The notes under the pieces were generated by a model. That model had not been told where the DNA came from and searched no databases. It saw only the letters and a program-made list of their open reading frames with translations. From the NCBI GenBank assembly GCA_007124075.1, contig SLFV01000431.1, forward strand, positions 1 to 7,939: a stretch of 7,939 bases of DNA. Direction: 5' to 3'. Source of the stretch: Roseimaritima sp. Its GTDB lineage: Bacteria > Planctomycetota > Planctomycetia > Pirellulales > Pirellulaceae. This document shows, piece after piece, positions 1-6,340 of the stretch; position 1 is the stretch's first letter, and every line of letters begins with the position of its first letter. The position numbers were made by a program, and so were the translations under genes.

Positions 1-1169
1 GCCAATCCCAGCGGTGTGGCGGCGTGAGGATCTAACCCCGTGGTTTCGGTATCAAAACAGATTTCGCGTTGGTTCAGCAGTTCCGCAATGAAGCGAGCTC
101 GCTCCGCCTGATCGGTTACTGTGTGGTATTGGTGCGGGGTGTCCTCAATCGTGTTCTTGGTGGCCGGTTCGCCGAACAGGCTGGCCTGGATTTCCCGTTG
201 ACGCGTCTCCCTGACCAACGTTGCCGTCTGACTCGCGATTGAAAAATCGTCCCCGAAAAACCGTTTTCCAAGCGTTTCGAATTCCAGTTCAGCAAAGAGC
301 TCTTGCAGCAATTGAAGATCAGGACCCTGATAACGCAACTGATCCAGTTCAAGACCGTGAGGCACGTCCAACTGGATGGTCACCAACTGCTTAGACAACC
401 GTGCTTGATCGGCATTGGTGGCCAGCATTTCACGCTGTTTGCCCTTGAGCTGATCGATATTGGCCAGCAGGTTCTCGATCGAATCGAATCGTTTGATCAG
501 CTTTTGCGCGGTTTTCGGCCCGATTCCTGGTACACCAGGAACATTGTCGCTGCTGTCCCCCATCAATCCCAGGATGTCAATCACCTGTTCCACACGATCG
601 ATGTCCCACTTCCGCAGGACCTCGCCGACACCCAGCTTTTCAAACTCCGCCCCCTTACGACCAGGACGATAGATTCGGATCTGTTCGGAGACCAGTTGAT
701 CGTAGTCTTTGTCAGGTGTCACCATCCAAGTTTCGATGTCGGCTTGGGCCGCCTGTTTTGCCAAAGTCCCAATCACATCGTCGGCCTCGTAGCCAGGCAT
801 CCGAATGCAGGCAATCCGCAACGCTCCCAGCAGCCGATCTAGATAGGGCAACTGCTGACTAAGATCTTCCGGCATTTCCTCGCGTTGCGCTTTGTACTGC
901 GGGAAAACCAGATGTCGCTGCGTTGGTTCGGGTGTATCCAGCGCCATCGCCAGATGGGTTGGCTGTTCGCGGTTGATCAGGTCGCTAATGGTTGTGACCA
1001 AGCCGAAAATGGCCGATGTGCATAGGCCCTGCGAAGTCATTCTAGGGCTGCGGATCAAAGCGTAGTGGCTGCGGTATAGCAAAGCCATGCCGTCTAGCAG
1101 AAAGAGTCTGGCCGGAACGGTTCGCGGCGAAGCCGCCTCGGGCGGGTCGTCAAAGAGGGATTCAGTCAT
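1..1169 (-). CDS. polA: DNA polymerase I, N-terminal part (5' nuclease and start of 3'-5' exonuclease); runs off left edge
   Basis: Cytoplasmic DNA polymerase I, which removes RNA primers and fills gaps in lagging-strand synthesis and excision repair. Only the first 389 codons are visible. After a roughly 20-residue N-terminal extension comes a complete 5' nuclease domain (about residues 21-300). The metal ligands known from the family are all present: D26 in LFLLDGMALLYRSH, D78 in MALDTPE, E128/D130/D131 in GYEADDVIG, D153/D155 in TPDKDYDQL, and D205/D208 in GDSSDNVPGVPGIGPKTA, which opens the helix-3-turn-helix DNA-binding motif. Near the edge, CFDTETTGLDP (about 371-381) matches motif Exo I of the 3'-5' exonuclease, with both acidic residues (D373, E375), so proofreading may be active; the remaining Exo motifs and the polymerase domain are outside the window. 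The ATG at 1169 gives a normal N-terminus but has no clear Shine-Dalgarno sequence. The frame is open throughout. The upstream small gene is on the same strand, 221 bases away. Confidence 0.96.
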   Translation of the reverse strand, partial: MTESLFDDPPEAASPRTVPARLFLLDGMALLYRSHYALIRSPRMTSQGLCTSAIFGLVTTISDLINREQPTHLAMALDTPEPTQRHLVFPQYKAQREEMPEDLSQQLPYLDRLLGALRIACIRMPGYEADDVIGTLAKQAAQADIETWMVTPDKDYDQLVSEQIRIYRPGRKGAEFEKLGVGEVLRKWDIDRVEQVIDILGLMGDSSDNVPGVPGIGPKTAQKLIKRFDSIENLLANIDQLKGKQREMLATNADQARLSKQLVTIQLDVPHGLELDQLRYQGPDLQLLQELFAELEFETLGKRFFGDDFSIASQTATLVRETRQREIQASLFGEPATKNTIEDTPHQYHTVTDQAERARFIAELLNQREICFDTETTGLDPHAATPLGL

Positions 1170-1390
1170 AAGTCGCTTACAATTTTGTCACCGGGGGCAT
1201 CCGACAGCCAGGCCCGGTATTGTAAACAACGATCATCCAACTGCGGGACACGTGCGGCCGTTTTCGTTCAATGGCAGGCAAGAACCGACCGCCGACAAGT
1301 AGCGAGCGCCCCGCCACGCCCCCCCGAGGATTCCTACGGCGCCCACTGCATCAGGAGTCGGACGCAGCAGTTTGATTTCTGACCTTGGCG
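1170..1390. other. Intergenic region between polA and the small upstream gene
   Basis: No supportable gene. Short open frames on the plus strand here have low-complexity or arginine-rich translations and no ribosome binding site. The region contains a nested inverted repeat beside the polA start (1177-1225), a CACGTG palindrome near 1250 and a run of seven C at 1319-1325. I see no T-rich rho-independent terminator for the small gene that ends at 1391, so read-through into polA is possible. That would make a loose two-gene transcript, which is inference only. Confidence 0.6.
1177..1225. repeat. Nested inverted repeat just upstream of the polA start
   Basis: TTACAAT (1177-1183) is matched by its exact reverse complement ATTGTAA (1219-1225). 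Inside it, CCGGG (1191-1195) faces CCCGG (1213-1217). The outer and inner arms are separated by 7 bases on one side and 1 on the other, so a single stem would carry an asymmetric bulge. The element ends 7 bases before the polA start codon. Read on the minus strand, the distal arm contains TACAAT, which resembles a -10 hexamer, but no convincing -35 lies 16-18 bases upstream. It could be an operator, a 5' UTR hairpin or chance. Confidence 0.4.
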
Positions 1391-1612
1391 TCACGCCGCA
1401 TCGCTGCGACGCATCTGCTGATAGGCCAGTAAGATCTCGTACAGATCGCTGGTAACTCGAATCGGTTCGTTACCAAAATCGGTTAACCAGACGCGATCGG
1501 TCTGAAAGGCATCGACCAACAAGGGAACGATTTGAGCGACCGTTAAATTGATCGTCGGTTCGTTCGCTGCTGGATCGTTGGAGTCAAAAATCCGTAAACG
1601 ACTGGGTTTCAT
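1391..1612 (-). CDS. Small conserved-looking hypothetical protein (73 aa)
   Basis: No function is recognised. The product is a soluble, mildly acidic protein of 73 residues with no signal peptide, membrane segment or cysteine pair. After a short polar N-terminus, the core from about residue 20 (NEPTINLTVAQIVPLLVDAF) through VWLTDFGNEPIRVTSDLYEI to ILLAYQQMRR reads as a compact alternating helix and strand domain. I have the impression of similar small planctomycete proteins with a 'W-L-x-D-F ... DLYE-(I/V)-(I/L)-x-A-Y' pattern, but this is memory, not a search. The ATG at 1612 is preferred. An in-frame TTG at 1630 would add six residues (MTETRF) but is a rarer start. Upstream is only a weak GACGGA purine stretch. 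It lies on the same strand as polA, 221 bases upstream, and is divergent from the response regulator. Confidence 0.7.
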   Translation of the reverse strand: MKPSRLRIFDSNDPAANEPTINLTVAQIVPLLVDAFQTDRVWLTDFGNEPIRVTSDLYEILLAYQQMRRSDAA

Positions 1613-1934
1613 GAATCGTGTTTCCGTCAATGCTGCAAAATCACCTGCGGTAGCGTCAGATAACGCTTTTCACGGTGGCATGCCAAGGGAGAAAACCATC
1701 GAAGCAAATTTCAGGCAAGACGTTCTGCCGTCCCAGGTACTTGTTCGGCTGGAATCCATGAAGCACTACAGCTTAAATTGATCGGTATCTAACCATTGTC
1801 CGTAGCACCATCGGACGAGACTGCATCCTCTCATTGCTCATGGGGTCAGGAAACGAAAAATAAATTCTGGAATATCATTTGCTTCCCCGGAAAGCGGATT
1901 TCGGTCGTTACACGGACATGGGCAGATTCTGGGA

Positions 1935-1985
1935 GGGTTGATCGGGCGGAGACGCAACAGAAAATGCCTCCCGATCGGACGACCC
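1935..1985. repeat. Imperfect inverted repeat (potential hairpin) upstream of the response regulator
   Basis: GATCGGG (1940-1946) pairs with CCCGATC (1970-1976). After one mismatch, GG (1948-1949) pairs with CC (1967-1968), leaving a loop of about 17 bases. Outside the core, GGGT (1935-1938) can pair with ACCC (1982-1985) across an asymmetric bulge. No T-run follows on either strand, so it does not look like an intrinsic terminator. It could be a protein binding site or part of a structured leader. Confidence 0.35.
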
Positions 1986-2076
1986 ATCCTGTTCCAAACA
2001 TCTACGCCAGCGTCGAATGCTGCCGATCCTGGAACGTGCGGTATCATATTGAAGCCATCGCCGGACCACGACGAAA

Positions 2077-2092
2077 GCGCGACCATACGCGC
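2077..2092. repeat. Short GC hairpin in the response-regulator leader
   Basis: GCGCG (2077-2081) and CGCGC (2088-2092) form a perfect 5-bp stem with a 6-base loop (ACCATA). Outside it, CCGGAC (2061-2066) is the reverse complement of GTCCGG (2122-2127), so the two could stack as a larger fold ending about 40 bases before the ATG at 2167. Both arms are short in GC-rich sequence, so chance occurrence is quite possible. Confidence 0.3.
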
Positions 2093-2156
2093 GCAATGTG
2101 CGGCGGCGTGCTCGATCGGTCGTCCGGGCAAACGCGGAATTTCCGATACTTTTGCA

Positions 2157-2166
2157 GGGGGGGGGG
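2157..2166 (+). promoter_or_regulatory. Run of ten G directly against the regulator start codon
   Basis: Ten consecutive G residues are followed immediately by the ATG at 2167. A G-rich run can pair with the C-rich anti-Shine-Dalgarno end of 16S rRNA, so the tract may serve as the ribosome binding site, although its 3' end leaves no spacer and only its 5' half would sit at a useful distance. Mononucleotide tracts of this length are prone to slippage and to sequencing error. A length change would alter spacing here, not the reading frame of the ATG-initiated protein. Confidence 0.5.
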
Positions 2167-3618
2167 ATGTCTCAAACGACGATTCAATTGCTGCTGGTAG
2201 AGGATGAGGACGATTTCCGTGACACGTGCGCACGGTGGATGCAACGGAAAGGACATCAGGTAACCGCGGTTGCCAATGGAGCCGAGGCGATCAGTTTGTG
2301 CGAGCGGCAAGGCTTCGAAGTAGCGGTTTTTGATATGAACATGCCCGGCATGTCAGGCCTGGAATTGCTGCAGCGGGTGCAGCAGATGAAGCTGGACATG
2401 GAGGTCATCATTTTGACGGGGCAAGGGACGATCGAATCGGCGGTCGCCGCGATGAAGATGGGTGCGTGTGACTACCTGACCAAACCATGCTCGCTGGGGG
2501 ATTTGGAGCACCACTGCCTGCTGGCGCTTAACCGAGGACAATTGCGGAAAGAGAATCGTCAACTGAAGGAGTTGATTTCCCGGACGCGTCCGGCTTGCGA
2601 AATGGTGGGGGTGTCGGTCGCGATGCGGGACGTGATGCGGATGATTGAAAAAGTCGCCCCCACAGACAAACCGGTCTTATTACAGGGCGAAAGTGGGACC
2701 GGCAAGGAAGTTGTGGCCCGCGCGATTCAGGAGAAAAGTCCCTTACGCGAACATCCATTCGTGACGATCAACTGCGCTGCTTTGCCAGAACAGTTGGTGG
2801 AAAGCGAACTGTTCGGACACCAGAAAGGCTCGTTCACCGGCGCAACCGGGGACAAACCAGGATTATTCGAAGTCGCCGATGGCGGCACACTGTTCATTGA
2901 CGAAGTCGGCGAACTGCCACTATCGCTGCAACCTAAGTTGCTCCGTGTGCTGGAAGACGGATCGATGCGGCGGATTGGTTCGCACAAAGAACGATTCGTC
3001 AACGTTCGGATTATCGCGGCAACCAACCGTGACTTACAACGCGAGGTTGAACAGGGGAATTTTCGCGAGGACCTTTATTACCGAATCAACGTTCTATCGA
3101 TCGACTTACCACCGCTTCGCCAGCGAGCGGGAGACGTGGACCGGTTACTGGACCATTTTCTGCCCGCCGATTGGACCATTGAAGCCGACGTGCGACAATT
3201 GCTCAACGCGTACGGTTGGCCCGGCAACGTTCGGCAGTTAATTAATGTCGTGCAACGGGCAACGATCCTGGCGGAAAACAACCGAATCGCGATGGATGAT
3301 TTACCCGCCGAAATAGCACAGGCGAATGCAGGTGCAACCAAGGTGGTGGCACCTAAGGTATCGGTCCAGCATCGACCCACCGTTGCTCCCCCGCCGCCTA
3401 CCCCTTGCGAACCGCTGCCGGTGAAGCTGGAGGATATCGAAAAAGCTCACGTGCTGGAAATTCTCGCGCAGGAAAAAGGCAACAAGGCACGAGCGGCTCG
3501 GACGCTAGGCATCCATCGTCGCAAACTGTATCGGTTGCTGGAACGATTCCAAATTTCCGACCCCAGCCCCGCAAGCCCCCCAACCTCGTCCAATCCCGTG
3601 GATCAATCATCATCGTGA
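2167..3618 (+). CDS. Sigma-54-dependent response regulator, NtrC family (483 aa)
   Basis: A cytoplasmic transcriptional activator expected to be phosphorylated by a histidine kinase and then to drive open-complex formation by sigma-54 RNA polymerase. Receiver domain (about 5-122): acidic pocket E12/D13, phosphoacceptor D56 in VFDMNMPGMSG, T84 and K106. Sigma-54 AAA+ domain (about 145-385): Walker A GESGTGKE (174-181), sigma-54 contact loop GSFTGA (221-226; the usual form is GAFTGA), Walker B GGTLFIDE (239-246), ATN sensor (285-287), arginine fingers in FREDLYYR (R300, R306), and YGWPGNVRQL (349-358). A proline-rich linker (about 395-418) leads to a Fis-type helix-turn-helix (about 421-461, GNKARAARTLGIHRRKLYRL), then a Ser/Pro tail. 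The start at 2167 begins exactly at the receiver domain. An in-frame GTG at 2098 would add 23 residues without domain character and is less likely. No kinase gene is in view, so its signal and targets are unknown. Confidence 0.95.
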   Translation: MSQTTIQLLLVEDEDDFRDTCARWMQRKGHQVTAVANGAEAISLCERQGFEVAVFDMNMPGMSGLELLQRVQQMKLDMEVIILTGQGTIESAVAAMKMGACDYLTKPCSLGDLEHHCLLALNRGQLRKENRQLKELISRTRPACEMVGVSVAMRDVMRMIEKVAPTDKPVLLQGESGTGKEVVARAIQEKSPLREHPFVTINCAALPEQLVESELFGHQKGSFTGATGDKPGLFEVADGGTLFIDEVGELPLSLQPKLLRVLEDGSMRRIGSHKERFVNVRIIAATNRDLQREVEQGNFREDLYYRINVLSIDLPPLRQRAGDVDRLLDHFLPADWTIEADVRQLLNAYGWPGNVRQLINVVQRATILAENNRIAMDDLPAEIAQANAGATKVVAPKVSVQHRPTVAPPPPTPCEPLPVKLEDIEKAHVLEILAQEKGNKARAARTLGIHRRKLYRLLERFQISDPSPASPPTSSNPVDQSSS

Positions 3619-3636
3619 CACAGAACGGCTTGCACG

Positions 3637-6231
3637 TTAGCCACCATCGCTGTCCAAACTGAGGCGGCTTCGTCGCTTTGGCGGGGAGAAGGTTTTGATC
3701 TGAACATTCCCGGCTTGATCCATAGAGACCGCAATCGCTCCATGCAGCGCAGTGACAAATGTTTCGGCCCCGTTCTGGCTCATTGCTCGCAACACCTCAG
3801 GCCGGGCGGCTCGGGTGCCGCCACTGATGACGACGGTGTGGGGGCGTGCCCAGTCCAACAGCGGACGACTGTCCTCCTGCAAGGAGCCATGATGCGGCGA
3901 CATTAAAATCCCTTTGGGCGGCGGACGCGGCAGGGCAAGTACCGCTTCGGTCCCCGGCGTTTCCAAGTCACCGGGTAGCAACAAAATTCTGCCCGCATGT
4001 GCTACCTGGAGGACCAAGCTATTGACGTTGTCATTGCCAGGCAATGGTTCCAACGGCGGATGCAGGACGTCGATGTTTGTCAGCGAATCAGCAAGCGAAA
4101 TCTGCTGTCCCGCATGATACGGGTGGACCGGAACGCGGGCGGTGTGGATCAGCCGCCGAAGCTCCGCAATCCCCGGTTTGTCCCGCTGCAACATCCCAGG
4201 TGGCGTGATGATTCGGCCGATGCGAAAACGGTTCAGTAACTGCGGTAACGCGTTGTAGTGGTCGGCATCGGCATGCGATAGTGCGATCGTGTCAATCCGA
4301 CGAATCCCTTTCTCCCACAAGACCGCTTCAATCGGCCGACTGCTAAACAAGGGACTGCCTAAACTGCCGCAGTCGTACAACCAGACCTCCCCATTATCAA
4401 GACGCATCAGCACGCAGGTCCCATGCCGGACATCGACGAAGGTGATCTCAATCTGCCCGGGAGCGATCCCGTGGAGGACGTTGGTTCGATACGCGGTGGC
4501 TAGTAGCATGCCTAATCCCACCCAGACTACAAACGAAGCCAACGCCACGCAGCGAGTTTTTTGCTGGCCGGCCCGTGACCATCGCTGCAGTGACCTAAAC
4601 CTGCCACCTAAATTTTTAGGGGACAGCAGCCAAACGCCCACCAAGACCAGGTAAAACAGGACGACCCACCAGCCCGGGGGTGCTGGTAACCAGAGATGTC
4701 CCCGGGGGATCGCCGTCGCGATCTCAATCATCCACACGATGCCGGTTAAACTGGTCTGGCAAACCGTTGCTGGGATCGCGGCCAGCGGCAACCAAATCAC
4801 TCCCGCCAACACCGCCACTAATCCGCTTAACAAAGCAACCATCAACGGCAATGCCAATAGTACATTTGCCATGACCGTGATCGGGGCGAAGACATGGAAG
4901 TGGTACCAGATCAAAGGCGCGGTGATCGCCCAAACAGACAGGCTGAGCCAAACCGCCGAAGCCACTTTACGAGTTACCATGTTCAGCCTGCGTCGCCAGA
5001 CCGCTAAGCGTTGCTGGACTAACTGCTGCAACGGATCTGCAGCCTGCTGAGATGCGTCGGGGCCTGAACCTGCACGTCCGACAACCATCAACGTCCCGAC
5101 GGCCAGGAAAGACAACTGCACTCCCACGTTTGACAAATTTGCCGGATTGCCGATCAACAACACCAGCGCGGCCATTGCCAGTGCATTCAACGGGTTGACC
5201 TTACGCCCCGTGTAACTGCCCAGCAACAACACGGAAACCAACAACGCGGCCCGTACAACCGGTGGCCTCGCCCCAGTCAACCCCGCGTAGAAGAGGCAAA
5301 ACAGGACGATCACGCAAAGTTGCTGTCGCGGCGACAAACCGGCTATGACCGTCAGCCACGTGACCGCTGCGGCTACCATTCCTAAGTGCAGGCCGCTGAC
5401 CGACAGCAGGTGTGCCGTTCCGGTCGCTAGCAACTTTTGCCGCAGAGTCGGATTGACCGCTTCTCGACGCCCCAAGATGAGTGCCGCCGCCAAAGTTGCT
5501 TGCTCATGCCCCATCGTCTTACGCAGGATTCGCTCGCCAGAGGCCCCAAAAGACGCCACCCAACGTTGCCAATGGTAGCCCGTGGACAATCGCATGATCT
5601 GCCCCGGTTGCTGCACGCGGACAGTTCCCTGTAAATTTCGCGCCGAGAAAATACTTCGGTAATCGATTTCACCGGGATTACTGGGTGCGGAAAGACCGCG
5701 CAAGCCTCCCATTACCTCCACGCGATCCCCAGGCAGCAAGTGCTGCATCTGGCCATCGACAATGACTCGTAAATTGCCCTCGACAGGCACGAAATCTAAA
5801 CCAACTCGCAGCGATTCGGCTTGCACTTCAAAAATCGATTGCCACGGTTCCACCTGTCGCCCCATCGCTGCAAACGGGTGCTGACGTAGTTCGACTCGCG
5901 TTAGAAGCCGTGCTCGCAGGATCGCAGGCTGCGCCTGCTCGCCAAGGTAACTGCCCAGCGACGCATTTTCGTGGGCCAGTTCGCGTTGTTGGTAATGCAT
6001 TGCGAACAACGCTGCCATCACGACGCAGAGGCAGCACCACGCAAGCCCGCGACGATTGAACAATCGGCCGACCAGGAAACCAACAAATCCCAAACCTAGC
6101 AACCACTGCGCCAACCAGCCAACCGTATTCCCGGTCGCAACCCCAAAGGCGGCAGCGACAGTAAGCGAAATCATCGGATACTGCCGCAACAAAAAAGCAT
6201 CTTGCCGCCCAGGGCCTTGCGAATCATGCAT
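3637..6231 (-). CDS. comEC: ComEC/Rec2 family DNA-uptake channel protein (864 aa)
   Basis: An inner-membrane protein of the family that passes single-stranded DNA into the cytoplasm during natural transformation. All three family domains are present. At the N-terminus, membrane segments (about 20-78) are followed by the soluble DUF4131/OB-like region (about 100-210). The central Competence domain (about 240-535) has the signature HLLSVSGLHLGM (274-285), RPPVVRAALL and many hydrophobic helices. A further helix (about 560-580) leads to a C-terminal metallo-beta-lactamase-like domain (about 590-845) with SHADADH (652-658), GDLE (754-757, D755) and SPHHGS (778-783). The metal-binding pattern of this nuclease-like domain therefore looks intact. 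The length is in the upper normal range. The ATG at 6231 is followed by a normal cytoplasmic N-terminus, with no Shine-Dalgarno sequence upstream. It converges on the response regulator with 18 bases between stop codons and diverges from the ceramidase-like gene. No other competence gene is in the window, so an actual role in transformation is inferred from family. Confidence 0.95.
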   Translation of the reverse strand: MHDSQGPGRQDAFLLRQYPMISLTVAAAFGVATGNTVGWLAQWLLGLGFVGFLVGRLFNRRGLAWCCLCVVMAALFAMHYQQRELAHENASLGSYLGEQAQPAILRARLLTRVELRQHPFAAMGRQVEPWQSIFEVQAESLRVGLDFVPVEGNLRVIVDGQMQHLLPGDRVEVMGGLRGLSAPSNPGEIDYRSIFSARNLQGTVRVQQPGQIMRLSTGYHWQRWVASFGASGERILRKTMGHEQATLAAALILGRREAVNPTLRQKLLATGTAHLLSVSGLHLGMVAAAVTWLTVIAGLSPRQQLCVIVLFCLFYAGLTGARPPVVRAALLVSVLLLGSYTGRKVNPLNALAMAALVLLIGNPANLSNVGVQLSFLAVGTLMVVGRAGSGPDASQQAADPLQQLVQQRLAVWRRRLNMVTRKVASAVWLSLSVWAITAPLIWYHFHVFAPITVMANVLLALPLMVALLSGLVAVLAGVIWLPLAAIPATVCQTSLTGIVWMIEIATAIPRGHLWLPAPPGWWVVLFYLVLVGVWLLSPKNLGGRFRSLQRWSRAGQQKTRCVALASFVVWVGLGMLLATAYRTNVLHGIAPGQIEITFVDVRHGTCVLMRLDNGEVWLYDCGSLGSPLFSSRPIEAVLWEKGIRRIDTIALSHADADHYNALPQLLNRFRIGRIITPPGMLQRDKPGIAELRRLIHTARVPVHPYHAGQQISLADSLTNIDVLHPPLEPLPGNDNVNSLVLQVAHAGRILLLPGDLETPGTEAVLALPRPPPKGILMSPHHGSLQEDSRPLLDWARPHTVVISGGTRAARPEVLRAMSQNGAETFVTALHGAIAVSMDQAGNVQIKTFSPPKRRSRLSLDSDGG

Positions 6232-6336
6232 TAAAAATGAACATCAGCAAACAGGAAAATACGGAACGGCACTGCTATATTCTAGGAGGTCGTGAGCGAT
6301 TTTACTTTCCGGTCTGAACATCATGAGTACGCGAAA
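6232..6336. other. Divergent intergenic region between comEC and the ceramidase-like gene
   Basis: A 105-base region, more AT-rich than its surroundings, that must hold both divergent promoters. On the plus strand there is an extended -10-like motif at 6273-6281. AGGAGGT at 6284-6290 looks like a perfect Shine-Dalgarno sequence but is badly placed for either candidate plus-strand start. A five-codon open frame begins with the ATG at 6323. For comEC on the minus strand I see no clear -35/-10 pair. Confidence 0.6.
6273..6281 (+). promoter_or_regulatory. Candidate extended -10 promoter element for the ceramidase-like gene
   Basis: TGCTATATT fits the TGnTATAAT extended -10 pattern with one hexamer mismatch. 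No good -35 lies 16-18 bases upstream (the sequence there is AGGAAA-like), which extended -10 promoters can tolerate. Transcription would begin near 6288, giving a leader of roughly 50 bases. This is motif matching only. Confidence 0.3.
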
Positions 6337-6340
6337 ATGA
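6323..6340 (+). other. Possible five-codon leader ORF overlapping the ceramidase-like start
   Basis: ATG AGT ACG CGA AAA TGA encodes MSTRK, and its stop codon overlaps the next start codon in the arrangement ATGA (6337-6340), typical of translational coupling. The AGGAGGT at 6284-6290 is about 32 bases upstream, too far to serve it directly. It may be a real leader peptide or a coincidence in A-rich sequence. Confidence 0.25.

Larger units (their letters stand above)
1613..2166. other. Long intergenic region; probable leader and control region of the response regulator
   Basis: About 550 bases without a convincing gene between two divergent genes. Several open frames exist on both strands (for example 1796-2200 plus and 1838-2233 minus), but they have cysteine-, arginine- and proline-rich translations without domain character, and none has a ribosome binding site. 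The region holds potential hairpins at 1935-1985 and 2077-2092, a longer-range pairing of CCGGAC (2061-2066) with GTCCGG (2122-2127), and the G10 tract at its end. I searched for the sigma-54 GG-N10-GC core and found no credible match, and no clear -35/-10 pair. Confidence 0.55.

Noticed and set aside
303..842. A 179-codon open frame on the plus strand
   Set aside because: It is antisense to the conserved 5' nuclease domain of polA, whose motifs are all intact in the opposite frame; the translation has no domain character.
1319..1325. Run of seven C as a phase-variable tract
   Set aside because: It is shorter than typical slippage tracts and lies in intergenic sequence with no start codon or promoter element near it.
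1548..1781. A 77-codon plus-strand open frame over the small gene's 5' end
   Set aside because: It overlaps the better-supported 73-residue gene on the other strand and its composition is not protein-like.
1780..2119. Four copies of GATCGG (1780, 1940, 1973, 2114) as a possible regulator-binding repeat
   Set aside because: The same hexamer also occurs in coding sequence in this window (for example near 104 and 478 in related forms), spacing is irregular and flanks are not shared, so this looks like background composition.
2098..2166. GTG start that would extend the response regulator by 23 residues
   Set aside because: The extension (Arg-rich, then Gly-Gly-Gly from the G tract) adds nothing to the receiver domain, which begins naturally at the ATG at 2167. 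It is kept only as an alternative in the G-tract finding.
1838..2233. A 131-codon minus-strand open frame and an overlapping 134-codon plus-strand frame (1796-2200)
   Set aside because: Both are rich in Cys, Arg and Pro with no recognisable fold or ribosome binding site, and both run into the start of the response regulator; they read as chance frames in GC-rich sequence.
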